Position numbers and translations under genes: made by a program | Source of the DNA: Streptomyces hayashii | GTDB taxonomy: Bacteria > Actinomycetota > Actinomycetes > Streptomycetales > Streptomycetaceae | Length of the DNA: 33,848 nucleotides | Reading direction: 5' to 3' | NCBI RefSeq assembly: GCF_024539815.1 | Contig: NZ_JAHHIU010000149.1 | Span: forward strand, 1 to 33,848 | Notes under the pieces: model-generated | The model's database searches: none | Told to the model about the DNA's origin: nothing | The model's input: the letters and a program-made list of their open reading frames with translations, nothing else | Part shown: piece by piece, positions 13,905 to 23,607 of the stretch | Layout of the letters: each line of letters opens with the position of its first letter | Numbering within the stretch: position 1 is the stretch's first letter

Positions 13905-15317
13905 TCAGGGCGCATGACGCCAGTTCTCCGCGAGGTCGCCCCAGAGGTGGGCGGCGGTCTCGACGCCCTTGAGGAGGAGGTCCAGCTCGACCTTCTCGTT
14001 CGGCGCGTGCCAGCCGTCCGAAGGGACCGAGATGCCCAGGAAGAGCACGGGGGCGCCGAGGACCTCCTGAAGGTCGGCGGCCGGTCCGGAGCCGCCCTCG
14101 CGGGTGAAGCGGACGGGCGCTTCGAAGGCGCGGCCCATGGCGCGGACCATGGACTGCAGCGCCGGGTGGTCGAGCGGGGTCAGACACGGGCGGGTGGCCG
14201 GGCTGAAGGTGATCTCGTGCCGGATCCCGGCGGGCAGCTGCTCGGCGGCCCACACGCGGACGGCCTTCTCGACCTGGTCGGGGTCCTGGCCCGCGACCAG
14301 TCGGAAGGACAGCTTCACGAACGCCGAGGACGGGACGACCGTCTTGCTGCCGGGACCCTGGTAGCCGCCGCCGATGCCGTTGACCTCGGCGGTCGGGCGG
14401 GCCCAGATGCGCTCCAGGGTGGAGTGGCCCGCCTCTCCGTGGACGGCGTGCGACCTGGCGGTGCGCAGCCACTGCTCCTCGTCGAAGGGCAGCTCTGCCA
14501 GGAGTTCGCGCTCGCGGTCGGTGAGCTCGACGACGCCGTCGTAGAAGCCGGGGACCGCCACGCGCGCGTGCTCGTCGTGCAGGGCCGCCACCAGGCGCGC
14601 GACCGCGGTGGCCGGGTTGGGCACGGCCCCGCCGAAGGAACCCGAGTGGATGTCCTGGTCGGGGCCGAAGAGCCGGATCTCGCACTCGGCGAGGCCGCGC
14701 ATGCCGGTGCACACCGTCGGGGTGTCCTCGGACCACATGCCCGTGTCGGAGACGATCACGGCGTCCGCGGCGAGCCGCTCCGCCTGCCGCTCCACCAGGT
14801 CGCGGAAGTTCGGGGAGCCCGACTCCTCCTCGCCCTCGATCAGCAGCTTGAGGGTGACGGCCGGGGTCGGGCGGCCCGTGGCGGCGAGGTGGGCGCGTAC
14901 GCCCAGGGTGTGGAAGAAGACCTGGCCCTTGTCGTCGGCCGCCCCGCGCGCGTAGAGGCGGTTGTCGCGCACGACGGGCTCGAAGGGGTCGGTGTCCCAG
15001 CCGTCCTCGCGGGCTGCGGGCTGCACGTCGTGATGGCCGTAGACCAGGACGGTGGGAGCATGCGGATCGCCGGACGGCCACTCGGCGTACACGGCCGGCG
15101 CACCCGGCGTCGGCCAGACCTCGACGGTCGGGAAGCCGGTGTCCCTCAGCTTGGCGGCGAGCCAGTCCGCGCTGCGCCGTACGTCGGGTGCGTGGTCGGG
15201 CTGGGCCGACACCGACGGGATGCGCAGCCACTCGGCGAGATCGTCGAGGAAGGCGGCGCGGTGCTGCTCGATGTACGTGCGGACGGCGCTGACGGCACTG
15301 TCAACGGGATGGCTCAT
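13905..15317 (-). CDS. M20-family dipeptidase (metallopeptidase)
   Basis: The protein is 470 residues, starting MSHPVDSAVSAVRTYIEQHR. Metal-ligand and catalytic motifs of the M20/CNDP-type dipeptidases are clear: VYGHHDVQPA, ARGAADDKGQ, the bridging IEGEEESGS, and VSDTGMW. A dimerisation or lid domain follows (DIHSGSFGGAVPNP). The product is a cytosolic zinc-dependent di- or tripeptidase. No ribosome site precedes ATG 15317. A good -10 hexamer ends seven bases before it, so a leaderless transcript is likely. A GTG two codons upstream is possible but less fitting. It begins 58 bp after adnB. Confidence 0.93.
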   Translation of the reverse strand: MSHPVDSAVSAVRTYIEQHRAAFLDDLAEWLRIPSVSAQPDHAPDVRRSADWLAAKLRDTGFPTVEVWPTPGAPAVYAEWPSGDPHAPTVLVYGHHDVQPAAREDGWDTDPFEPVVRDNRLYARGAADDKGQVFFHTLGVRAHLAATGRPTPAVTLKLLIEGEEESGSPNFRDLVERQAERLAADAVIVSDTGMWSEDTPTVCTGMRGLAECEIRLFGPDQDIHSGSFGGAVPNPATAVARLVAALHDEHARVAVPGFYDGVVELTDRERELLAELPFDEEQWLRTARSHAVHGEAGHSTLERIWARPTAEVNGIGGGYQGPGSKTVVPSSAFVKLSFRLVAGQDPDQVEKAVRVWAAEQLPAGIRHEITFSPATRPCLTPLDHPALQSMVRAMGRAFEAPVRFTREGGSGPAADLQEVLGAPVLFLGISVPSDGWHAPNEKVELDLLLKGVETAAHLWGDLAENWRHAP

Positions 15318-15324
15318 GGTCACG

Positions 15325-15330
15325 AGCCTA
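15325..15330 (-). promoter_or_regulatory. Possible -10 box for a leaderless M20 transcript
   Basis: TAGGCT on the minus strand fits TANNNT and lies seven bases upstream of ATG 15317, the spacing expected when transcription starts at the start codon. No good -35 is visible. Confidence 0.4.
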
Positions 15331-15375
15331 TCGGCCCGCGCCGCCATCCTCGCCGGGCCCTTGAGCGCGCTGTGC

Positions 15376-18300
15376 TCACCCGGCCGGTGCGTCGCGGTCG
15401 TCCCCGGCGGCCTCTTCCCCGGTCAACAGGCGCTCCAGCGCGGCACGATCGGGCAGTCCCCGCGGGCGTACGACGTCGCCCGTGCGCACGTACAGGAACG
15501 CCGCTGTGACGGATTCCACGGGGACGCCCTGCTGCTCGGCCCACGCCAGCCGGTAGAGGGCGAGCTGGAGGGGGTCGGCGGTGCGGGCGCGGTGGGTCTT
15601 CCAGTCGAGGATGTCGTAGGTCGCCGAGTCTCCGTCGCCCTCCTTGTAGACGGCGTCGATGCGGCCCCTCACCACGCGGCCCGCGAGGGCGAGCTGGAAG
15701 GGCTCCTCGACGCGGTAGGGCGTGCGGTGGGCGTACTCGGTGCGTTCGAAGGCGTCCTTGAGCTCCTGCAGATCGCGTTCGTCGGCGATCTCGGCGTCGT
15801 CTCCGGGCAGTTCGTCCGGCCCGAGCAGGGGGAGCGTCAGTTCCTCGAAGCGGGCCTCCACCCAGGCGTGGAACCGGGTGCCCCGGCGCGCTGCCGGTTG
15901 CGGGGGGCGTGGCATGGGGCGCGCGAGTTCCTGGGCGAGACCGTCCGGGTCCTCGGCCAGACGCAGCACCTGGGAGGCGGTCAGGGTCGTCGGAAGGGGG
16001 ACGTCCGTGACGCTCCGGCGGGCGCGCAGCAGCTCCCCGGCGAGCGCGTCGAGGTCACGGTCCCAGGAGGCGACGGCTCGGGCTTCCTCGGGGGTGAGCC
16101 GGTTCCCGCGCGGGCGGACGGGGTCGGCCTCGGGGCCGGTGGCCTGGTGGGGCACGGAGAGGCGGGCGTCGGCGGGGCGGTCCCCGGAGGGAGCCGCCCC
16201 GGAGGGAGCCGCCCCGGAGGACGCGTCCTCGAAGGACGGCTCCTCGTAGGAGGGCTCTTCGAAGAGCGGGTCCTCGAAGGGGTCGGCCTCGTCGTAGGGC
16301 GGCTCGTCCTCGTCCGGCGGAGGGGGCCAGTCGGGGTCCTCGTAGGCGTCCGGGTCGTGGGCGGCCGCCGGTCGGCCGTCGTCGTGCGCGGCGAGGTCGT
16401 CCAGGTGGGCGAGGACGGTCTCGGCGGCGGCGCGCCGACGGGCCAGCGCGGCGTCGTCCAGCGGGAGCGGCCACACCTGGTCGAGCGTGGCCCGGTGCAG
16501 GACGGGATTCTCCTCGCCCTGCACCGGTTCGTCCGCCCAGACCTCGATCTCACCGTGTCCGGCCGCGCAGTGGTCGTGCAGGGCGTGGAGGAAGGCGGAC
16601 GGGCCGCGGGGCTTCTTCTGCGTGGGGCCCCACCAGTGGCCGGAGCCCAGCAGGAGGGAGCGCGGGCGGGTGAAGGTGACGTAGCCGAGGCGGAGCTCCT
16701 CGGTGTGCTGATGCTCCTTCATGGCCTCGTGGAAGGCCTTCATGCCCCGCGCGTCCCAGGACTCCACGTCGGGGAGCGTGTCGGCGTCGCCGCGCAGCTC
16801 GTGCGGCAGCACCTTGGCCTGCGCGGTCCACTTCTCGCGGCCCTGACCGCTGGGGAAGGTGCCGTCGACCAGGCCGGGGACGGCGACGACGTCCCACTCC
16901 AGGCCCTTGGAACGGTGTGCGGTGAGCACCTTGACGGTGTTCTCGCCGCCCGGAAGCGCGTTGTCCAGGCCCTTCTCGTACTGGGCGGCGGTGCGCAGGA
17001 AGCCGAGAAAGGCCAGCAGGCTCGCCTCGCTCTCGTGGGCGGCGAAGGAGGCGGCGATGTCGAGGAAGTTGGACAGGGTCTCCCGGCGGCGGGCGGCCAG
17101 GGCGTGCGGGGACGCCGACAGCTCGACCTCCAGTCCGGTGACGGCGAGGACGCGGTGCAGGACGTCCATCAGGGGGTCGGCCAGCGAACGGCGCAGGTCG
17201 CGCAGTTCGGTGGCGAGGCGTGCGAAGCGCACGCGCGCGTCCGGCGAGAAGGGCAGCCCGTCGGCGTCCCCGGCACCCCCGGCGCCGCCGTCGCCGTACA
17301 GGGGCGTCTCCAGGAAGGTGTCGAGGGCGTCCGCGAGCGATATGACCTCGGACGGGTCGACCCCTTCGACGGCCTCGGCGAGGCGGCGGTCCGGGTCGTC
17401 GCCGCCGTCCCCGCGCGCGTGGCTGACGAGCAGCCGGGCCCGCCGGCCCAGCAGGGCGAGGTCCCGCGGGCCGATGCGCCAGCGCGGGCCGCTGAGCAGC
17501 CGGACCAAGGACGCGTTGGCCCCGGGATCCTGCAAGACCTCGCAGACGGCGACGAGATCGGCGACCTCGGGCAGGTGCAGGAGCCCGGACAGGCCCACCA
17601 CCTCGACGGGGACGTCCCGGGCGACCAACGCGCCCTGGATCTCCGCGAAGTCGGTGGCCGTGCGGCACAGGACCGCGATCTCGCCGGGCGCTTTGCCGGT
17701 GCGCACGAGATGGGCGATGGAGTCGGCGATCCAGTCCATTTCCTCGGCGTGCGTGGACAGAAGGGCGCAGCGGACCATCCCGTCGCGTTCGGCTCCGGGG
17801 GCCGGGCTGAGCGCCTCCACGCCCGCGTGCATGGCGCGCAGAGGCTCGGCGAGGCCGTTAGCGAGCTCCAGGAGGCGGCCGCCGCTGCGGCGGTTCTCGC
17901 TGAGCGACTGGCGCCGCGCCCTGCTTCCGTCGGCGTGCGCGAAGTGTTCGGGGAAGTCGTCGAGGTTGGCGACGGACGCGCCCCGCCAGCCGTAGATGGC
18001 CTGGCAGGGGTCGCCGACGGCGGTCACGGGGTGGCCGGTGCCGGCGCCGAACAGGCCCGCCAGAAGGATGCGCTGGGCCACCGACGTGTCCTGGTACTCG
18101 TCGAGCAGGACCACGCGGAACTCGTCCCGCAGCAGGGGACCCACTTCGGGGACCTGGGCCAGCTGCGCCGCCAGGGCGATCTGGTCGCCGAAGTCGAGCA
18201 GGTCGCGCTCGCGTTTGGCGGCCCGGTAACGCAGCACCAGGTCGGCCAGCTCGCGTCGGGCGGCGGCCGCCTCGGGCGCCTTGCGCAGGTCGGCGTTGGT

Positions 18301-18909
18301 GAGTCCGGCCCCCTCCAGGGAGTGCAGCAGTTCGGCGTCCCACCGGCGCAGGTCCTCGGGCCGCACGAGGTGCTCGGCGAGCTCGGCGTCCAGGGCGAGG
18401 AGGTCGCTGATCAGGTCGGCGAACGAGCGGGTCAGCGACGGGTAGGGGCCGGGCGCCTCGCGCAGCACGCGCGCGGCGAGCTGGTAGCGGGTGGCGTCGG
18501 CGAGCAGGCGGGCCGTCGGCTCCAGTCCGATGCGCAGGCCGTGATCGGTCAGCAGACGGCCGGCGAAGGCGTGGTAGGTGGAGATCGCCGGCTCGCCCGG
18601 CGGATTGTCGGGGTCGATGACGTCGGGGTCGGTGACGCCTGCCCTGACAAGTGCCTTGCGGACGCGCTCGGCGAGTTCTCCGGCGGCCTTGTTGGTGAAG
18701 GTCAGACCGAGGACCTGCTCGGGGGCGACCTGGCCGGTGCCGACCAGCCACACCACACGCGCCGCCATCACGGTCGTCTTGCCCGAGCCGGCTCCGGCCA
18801 CGATCACCTGCGGGGCGGGCGGCGCGATGATGCAGGCCGTCTGCTCCGGGGTGAAGGGGATCCCGAGGAGCTCCTTGAGCTGCTCGGGATCGCTGATACG
18901 GGCGGGCAT
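15376..18909 (-). CDS. adnB: AdnB, helicase-nuclease subunit of AdnAB
   Basis: The protein is 1177 residues from ATG 18909. The N-terminal UvrD-like motor has Walker A GAGSGKT (39-45), VVLLDEYQDTSVAQ and GDPCQAIYGWRG. The C-terminal RecB-type nuclease has GTRFHAWVEARFE, GRIDAVYKE and the catalytic DILDWKTHRA. With AdnA it forms the actinobacterial end-resecting motor-nuclease that replaces RecBCD or AddAB in break repair. Between the motor and nuclease (about 835-925) is a long Asp/Glu/Pro-rich insert with repeats such as EEPSYEEPSFED and SGAAPSGAAPSG. No ribosome site is seen; TAGCCT (18916-18921) six bases upstream suggests a leaderless start. The 274-bp gap to adnA (18910-19183) is low-complexity with nothing else recognisable. 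Confidence 0.95.
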   Translation of the reverse strand: MPARISDPEQLKELLGIPFTPEQTACIIAPPAPQVIVAGAGSGKTTVMAARVVWLVGTGQVAPEQVLGLTFTNKAAGELAERVRKALVRAGVTDPDVIDPDNPPGEPAISTYHAFAGRLLTDHGLRIGLEPTARLLADATRYQLAARVLREAPGPYPSLTRSFADLISDLLALDAELAEHLVRPEDLRRWDAELLHSLEGAGLTNADLRKAPEAAAARRELADLVLRYRAAKRERDLLDFGDQIALAAQLAQVPEVGPLLRDEFRVVLLDEYQDTSVAQRILLAGLFGAGTGHPVTAVGDPCQAIYGWRGASVANLDDFPEHFAHADGSRARRQSLSENRRSGGRLLELANGLAEPLRAMHAGVEALSPAPGAERDGMVRCALLSTHAEEMDWIADSIAHLVRTGKAPGEIAVLCRTATDFAEIQGALVARDVPVEVVGLSGLLHLPEVADLVAVCEVLQDPGANASLVRLLSGPRWRIGPRDLALLGRRARLLVSHARGDGGDDPDRRLAEAVEGVDPSEVISLADALDTFLETPLYGDGGAGGAGDADGLPFSPDARVRFARLATELRDLRRSLADPLMDVLHRVLAVTGLEVELSASPHALAARRRETLSNFLDIAASFAAHESEASLLAFLGFLRTAAQYEKGLDNALPGGENTVKVLTAHRSKGLEWDVVAVPGLVDGTFPSGQGREKWTAQAKVLPHELRGDADTLPDVESWDARGMKAFHEAMKEHQHTEELRLGYVTFTRPRSLLLGSGHWWGPTQKKPRGPSAFLHALHDHCAAGHGEIEVWADEPVQGEENPVLHRATLDQVWPLPLDDAALARRRAAAETVLAHLDDLAAHDDGRPAAAHDPDAYEDPDWPPPPDEDEPPYDEADPFEDPLFEEPSYEEPSFEDASSGAAPSGAAPSGDRPADARLSVPHQATGPEADPVRPRGNRLTPEEARAVASWDRDLDALAGELLRARRSVTDVPLPTTLTASQVLRLAEDPDGLAQELARPMPRPPQPAARRGTRFHAWVEARFEELTLPLLGPDELPGDDAEIADERDLQELKDAFERTEYAHRTPYRVEEPFQLALAGRVVRGRIDAVYKEGDGDSATYDILDWKTHRARTADPLQLALYRLAWAEQQGVPVESVTAAFLYVRTGDVVRPRGLPDRAALERLLTGEEAAGDDRDAPAG

Positions 18910-19183
18910 GGGGAGAGGCTAGCGGCGGGCACCGACACTCGATGACAAACCGCCCGTCATCCCGGCGGAAGCACAGGTCAGCGGGGGTGGTGCGGTCCGT
19001 CACACCCGCGCCGGAAGACACCGCTCGACGTCAGCTGCCGACGCCGGCTCCGTTGGCGCCGCCGCTCCCACCGACCCCCTCCGCCCGTTCGTTTCGCCCG
19101 CCCCCTCGATCCGCTCGGCGCCCTCGATTCGCTCGACCCCGCTCCTTGCTCGGCGCCGTCGATTCGTCCGTGTGCGGCGCGGC

Positions 19184-22100
19184 TCACTCGACGACGTGCC
19201 GTCCTTCGGGCCGGGCGCTGCACGAGGCGCGGAACGCGCAGTGGGCGCACTGCTGGCCCGCGGTCGGGGTGAACCGCTCGTCGAGGACCTTGCCGGCCGC
19301 TGTGGCGAGCAGGTCACCGACCCACTCCCCCTCCAGCGGCTCCTGGGCCTGCACCTTGGGCAGGGTGTCGCCGCCGTCCCGCTTGGCGGCGCCCTGGCGC
19401 AGCTGGACGAGTTCGGCGCCGCCCGGTACGGGCCGTACGCCGTCGAAGACCTCGTCGACGGCGCCTTCGCGCACGGCGAGCTGGTAGACGGCGAGCTGGG
19501 GATGGCGCTCCACCTCGCGGGCGGTGGGCGTGTGTTTGCCCGTCTTGAAGTCGACGACATAGGCGCGGCCGTCGCCGTCCGCCTCCACGCGGTCCATCTG
19601 GCCGCGGATGCGGACCTCGTACTCGCCGGCTTCGAGCGTGACGTCGAAGTCGTGCTCGCTGGCGACCGGTGTGCGGCCCGTGCGGTCCATCACATGCCAC
19701 TGGAGGAAGCGTTCGAGCGCCACGCGCGCGTGCGCCTTCTCCTGTGCCGACTTCCAGGGGGCGTCGAAGGCGAGGGCGTTCCACACGGAGTCGAGGCGCT
19801 CCATGAGGACGTCGAGGTCGGCCGGGGTGTGCCCGGAGGCGACCTCGTCGGCGAGGACGTGCACCACGTTGCCGAAGCCCTGGGCGACCGTGGCGGGGGC
19901 GTCGGCCTTCACCTCGCGGCCGAGGAACCACTGCAACGCGCAGGTGTTGGCGAGCTGGTCGAGGGCGCTGCCGGAGAGCACGACGGGTTGGTCGCGGTCG
20001 CGCAGCGGCACCTTGCTCTCGGTCGGCTCGAACATGCCCCACCAGCGGTAGGGGTGGGCGGCCGGCACCAGCGGCCTGCCGTCCTCGTCGGCGAGCGCCG
20101 CCAGCCTGGCCAGGCGGCGGGCGGCGGCCTCCCTGAGCGTGGCGGACGCGCGCGGATCGACCGTCGTGGCGCGCAGTTCGGCGACCAGGGCGGCGACCGA
20201 CAGGGGGCGGCGGGGCCGGCTCGTGACGTCCTTGGGTTCGACGCCGAGTTCGGTCAGGAAGCGGGAGGGCTGATCGCCGTCGTCGGCGGACGCCTTCACG
20301 GCGGTGACGACGAGCCGCTCCCGCGCGCGGGTCGCGGCCACGTAGAAGAGGCGTCGCTCCTCGGCGAGCAGCGCGCCCGGGGTGAGCGGCTCGGCGAGTC
20401 CGTCGCGGCCGATCCGGTCGGCCTCCAGGAGGGAGCCGCGGCGGCGCAGGTCCGGCCACAGGCCCTCCTGCACGCCCGCCACCACGACCAGGCTCCACTC
20501 CAGGCCCTTGGCGCGGTGGGCGGTCATCAGACGCACCGCGTCGGGGCGTACGGCCCGTCGGGCGAGGGTGTCGGCGGCGATGTCCTCGGCCTCGATCTCG
20601 GCCAGGAAGTTCAGGGCGCCGCGCCCTCCGGTGCGCTCCTCCGCGCGCGCGGCGGTGGCGAACAGGGCGCAGACGGCGTCCAGGTCCCGGTCGGCGTTGC
20701 GACCCGCCGCGCCGCCGCGCCGGGCGGCCCGTTCCAGGCGCGCGGGCCAGGGCGTGCCGTCCCAGAGGTCCCACAGCGCCTCCTCGGCCGTGCCGCCACG
20801 CGCGAGACGCTCACGGGCCGTCGCCAGCAGCGCGCCCAGCCGCTGGGCGCCGCGGGCGTAGGCCGGGTCGTGGGCGACCAGCCGCTCCGGCTGGGCCAGC
20901 GCACGCGCGAGCAGGACGTCGGAGGGGGGCGGCAGCGGGTCTCCGGCGGCACGCTCCTCGTCGCGCAGCGCACGGCCGAGGCGGCGCAGATCGGCGGCGT
21001 CCATGCCGGCGAGAGGCGAGGCGAGCAGGGTGAGCGCGGTTTCGGTGTCGAGCCAGCAGCCGTCGGCGCCTCCGGCGTCCCGGGCACGCTCCGCGGACTC
21101 CCCCGCCTCCGCGCCCTGCGCGCCGTCGGGGTCAGATGGGCCGTCGCCGTCAGGCTCCGCTGGGCCGTCGGGGACCGTGGGGCCGTCGCCGTCCCGCGTG
21201 CCCTCTGGGTCGTGCGCCGTCCCCGGGACGTACGCGCCCTCGGCGTCGGCTTCCTCGCCGGGTGTCGCCGAGGCGGTCGCCGACTGCGGGACGGCTTCTG
21301 CCGTGGCGACCGCCCGCAGAGCCGTCAGCAGGGGGGCGACCGCCGGTTCGTGGCGCAGGGGGAGGTCGTCGCCGTCGGTGTCGAGAGGGACGCCGGCGGC
21401 CGTGAGGGCGCGGCGGACCGTCGGGATCGTGCGGGAACCGGCGCGCACCAGGACGGCCATCTCCCCCCACGGCACGCCGTCCTCCAGGTGCGCCCGGCGC
21501 AGGATGTCGGCGACGTTGTCGAGCTCGGCGCCCGGGGTCGGATACGTGTGGACCTCGACGCTGCCGCCGTCCCGCGCGGCGGAGAGTTCGCGGTGCGCCC
21601 GGACCTTCTCGGCGGGCAGGCGGGTCAGGGGCATCCGCTGGGTCAGCAGCCGGGTGGCGGCCAGCAGGGCGGCTCCGGAGCGACGGGAGGTGCGCAGCAC
21701 CTCGACGGGCGCCGGACGGCCGTCGGGGCGGGGGAAGGCGTGCGGGAAGTCCAGGATGCCGTTCACGTCGGCACCCCGGAAGGTGTAGATCGACTGGTCG
21801 GGGTCGCCGAAGGCGACCAGGGTGCGGCCGCCGCCGGCGAGGGCGTGCAGCAGGCGTACCTGGGCCGGGTCGGTGTCCTGGTACTCGTCGACGAACACCG
21901 CGTCGTACTGCGCGGCGAGCCGCTCGGCAACCTCGGCGCGGTGGGCGAGGAGGACCGCACGGTGGACGAGCTCCGCGTAGTCGATCACGCCGTGCAGGTC
22001 GAGCACGTCGAGGTACTCGGCCAGGAAGGCGGCGGCGGCCCGCCAGTCGGGACGTCCGATGCGCCGGGCGAAGGCGTCCAGGGAAGCGGGGCCGAGGCCC

Positions 22101-22687
22101 AGCTCGCGGCTGCGGGCCAGCACCGCGCGGACCTCGTCGGCGAAACCGCGGGTGGTGAGGCAGGCGCGCAGTTCGTCCGGCCACCGCACATGCGCGAGGC
22201 CGAGCCGTTGCAGATCGAGCTGGCCGGCGAGCAGCTCGCGGACCGCCACGTCCTGCTCGGGGCCGGACAGCAGCCGCAGGGGTTCGACGAACAGCTCGGC
22301 GTCCTGGTGGGCGCGGACCAGGGCGTAGCAGTACGAGTGGAAGGTGGTCGCCTGGGGCGCGTGCGCGGCGCCCATGCGGTGGGCCATCCGGTCGCGCAGT
22401 TCGACGGCTGCCTTGCGGCTGAAGGTGAGCACCAGGATGCGCGCGGGGTCGCCGCCGCCCGCGATCCTGGCCGCCACGGACTCGACGAGCGTGGTCGTCT
22501 TCCCCGTGCCCGGGCCCGCCAGGACGAGCAGCGGGCCGGCGCCGTGGTCAACCACCGATCGCTGGGCGGCGTCCAGGCAAGGGGGGCTCACCCGGACCGC
22601 CGGGGTGCGCACCAGTCGGTAAGCGCCACGGTTCCCCTGTCGCCCCTGGGGGTGCGACAGACGCCTGGTGAAGGAAGAGGAGCTCAC
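19184..22687 (-). CDS. adnA: AdnA, helicase-nuclease subunit of AdnAB
   Basis: The protein is 1167 residues from GTG 22687. Walker A is GPGTGKT (58-64), followed by AVFVDEYQDTDPAQ, GDPDQSIYTFRG and VAATRARERLVVT. The C-terminal PD-(D/E)XK nuclease has MDRVEADGDGRAYVVDFKTG. A Cys in CALQWFLGRE plus a terminal CAHCAFRASC give the four-cysteine pattern expected for the iron-sulfur cluster of this family. A low-complexity acidic insert lies near residues 465-540, with repeats like DGDGPTVPDG and DGDGPSDPDG. It is transcribed upstream of adnB on the same strand. The exact start is uncertain; the first 35 residues before LDAAQRSVVDH are poorly constrained. Confidence 0.95.
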   Translation of the reverse strand: MSSSSFTRRLSHPQGRQGNRGAYRLVRTPAVRVSPPCLDAAQRSVVDHGAGPLLVLAGPGTGKTTTLVESVAARIAGGGDPARILVLTFSRKAAVELRDRMAHRMGAAHAPQATTFHSYCYALVRAHQDAELFVEPLRLLSGPEQDVAVRELLAGQLDLQRLGLAHVRWPDELRACLTTRGFADEVRAVLARSRELGLGPASLDAFARRIGRPDWRAAAAFLAEYLDVLDLHGVIDYAELVHRAVLLAHRAEVAERLAAQYDAVFVDEYQDTDPAQVRLLHALAGGGRTLVAFGDPDQSIYTFRGADVNGILDFPHAFPRPDGRPAPVEVLRTSRRSGAALLAATRLLTQRMPLTRLPAEKVRAHRELSAARDGGSVEVHTYPTPGAELDNVADILRRAHLEDGVPWGEMAVLVRAGSRTIPTVRRALTAAGVPLDTDGDDLPLRHEPAVAPLLTALRAVATAEAVPQSATASATPGEEADAEGAYVPGTAHDPEGTRDGDGPTVPDGPAEPDGDGPSDPDGAQGAEAGESAERARDAGGADGCWLDTETALTLLASPLAGMDAADLRRLGRALRDEERAAGDPLPPPSDVLLARALAQPERLVAHDPAYARGAQRLGALLATARERLARGGTAEEALWDLWDGTPWPARLERAARRGGAAGRNADRDLDAVCALFATAARAEERTGGRGALNFLAEIEAEDIAADTLARRAVRPDAVRLMTAHRAKGLEWSLVVVAGVQEGLWPDLRRRGSLLEADRIGRDGLAEPLTPGALLAEERRLFYVAATRARERLVVTAVKASADDGDQPSRFLTELGVEPKDVTSRPRRPLSVAALVAELRATTVDPRASATLREAAARRLARLAALADEDGRPLVPAAHPYRWWGMFEPTESKVPLRDRDQPVVLSGSALDQLANTCALQWFLGREVKADAPATVAQGFGNVVHVLADEVASGHTPADLDVLMERLDSVWNALAFDAPWKSAQEKAHARVALERFLQWHVMDRTGRTPVASEHDFDVTLEAGEYEVRIRGQMDRVEADGDGRAYVVDFKTGKHTPTAREVERHPQLAVYQLAVREGAVDEVFDGVRPVPGGAELVQLRQGAAKRDGGDTLPKVQAQEPLEGEWVGDLLATAAGKVLDERFTPTAGQQCAHCAFRASCSARPEGRHVVE

Positions 22688-23034
22688 GTGGTTCGCCGGT
22701 CCTGGTGGGTGTGCTGGTTGACGGAGCGACGCTCGGGAAGAGCGGTGATCGCGGGATGAGGGGGACGTGTCCAGCCGACGCTACGCCGACCGGCAGCCCG
22801 GAAAGACAGGTTCCGCTTCTTCCCGCGCGACTCTCGTCACCCACGCGACCCGGGTTGCCCACGCGGCCCTCCCGGCCCGCACAGCCCTTCCGGCCCACGC
22901 AGTCCTCCCGGCCCGCAAGCCACGCGCGTCCCTCGCCCCTCGAACGTACGCCATGCCACGGACGTGCCCGGTTCGCACCGTTTCCCCCGTACGGGCCACA
23001 AGATCCCCCCAGCCCCCTGCGATGGCGGAAGCTG
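22688..23034. other. Intergenic, no gene supported (347 bp)
   Basis: The stretch lies between the adnA start and the ATL-protein stop, both on the minus strand, and must hold the adnA promoter. It contains degenerate cytosine-rich repeats (cccggcccgc, cccacgcg) around 22845-22925. Open frames exist on both strands, but they are low-complexity, lack ribosome sites and show no family features. Confidence 0.6.
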
Positions 23035-23421
23035 TCAGGTGTGACCTCCCGTGTCCTCGCCGCCGTCCCATCTCGCCCGTCTCATGTCGAGGCGCGGCAC
23101 ATGGCCCTCGGCCGCCCTGCTCGCCTCCTTGAGCGGGGTGCCCTCGGCGCGGTAGTGGTTCAGCGCCCGCAGCTCATGGCCGGGGAGCAGTACGCCGTCC
23201 GCGCGCACGACACGCCACCACGGGGCGGCGCCGCCGTAGAGCGCCATCACCCGACCGACCTGTCGCGGTCCGCCCTCCTGCAGCCACTCCGCGACGTCCC
23301 CGTACGTCATGACCCGGCCGGGCGGGATCAGCTCCGCGACCTCAAGGACCCGCTCGGCGTACTCCGGCAGCGCGTCGGTGTACTCCGGGCGGGCGTCGTC
23401 CGGAAGGCTCTGCTCGCTCAT
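23035..23421 (-). CDS. Alkyltransferase-like (ATL) protein, MGMT family
   Basis: The protein is 128 residues from ATG 23421; ATG 23430 is an alternative giving three more residues. The MGMT DNA-binding core is present: IPPGRVMTYGDVAEWL (32-47), then PRQVGRVM with the arginine-finger region. At the active-site position PCHRVV reads PWWRVV (67-72), so the alkyl-acceptor Cys68 is Trp and the following His is also Trp. Proteins lacking the cysteine bind O6-alkylguanine and hand it to nucleotide excision repair. Length is typical of ATL proteins. It diverges from the large membrane gene across 186 bp. Confidence 0.88.
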   Translation of the reverse strand: MSEQSLPDDARPEYTDALPEYAERVLEVAELIPPGRVMTYGDVAEWLQEGGPRQVGRVMALYGGAAPWWRVVRADGVLLPGHELRALNHYRAEGTPLKEASRAAEGHVPRLDMRRARWDGGEDTGGHT

Positions 23422-23607
23422 CCGCCCCATCCTGCCCCACGGCACCGACAATGCGACGGGCCCGCGACTCCGTGTGCCTCTCGCACCCCGGCGATCCGTC
23501 GGGCAGACTGTGCGCCCCCGCATTTGCACCCTGATGCCCCCGTGTGTCGGTGCGGCATGCCACCATCGTGCGGGCGGTGACCGGTGATACGAGACCAAGA
23601 AGAGACG

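Noticed and set aside
15052..18945. Very long plus-strand open frame antisense to adnB
   Set aside because: In such GC-rich DNA antisense frames stay open by codon bias; the translation is Gly/Val/Arg-rich with no domain, while the minus strand encodes a complete AdnB.
19172..22759. Long plus-strand open frame antisense to adnA
   Set aside because: Same reason: low-complexity product and a full helicase-nuclease on the other strand.
22767..23132. Plus-strand 121-codon open frame between adnA and the ATL gene
   Set aside because: Composition is repetitive Ala/Arg/Thr/Pro, there is no ribosome site, and it overlaps the ATL coding sequence on the other strand.
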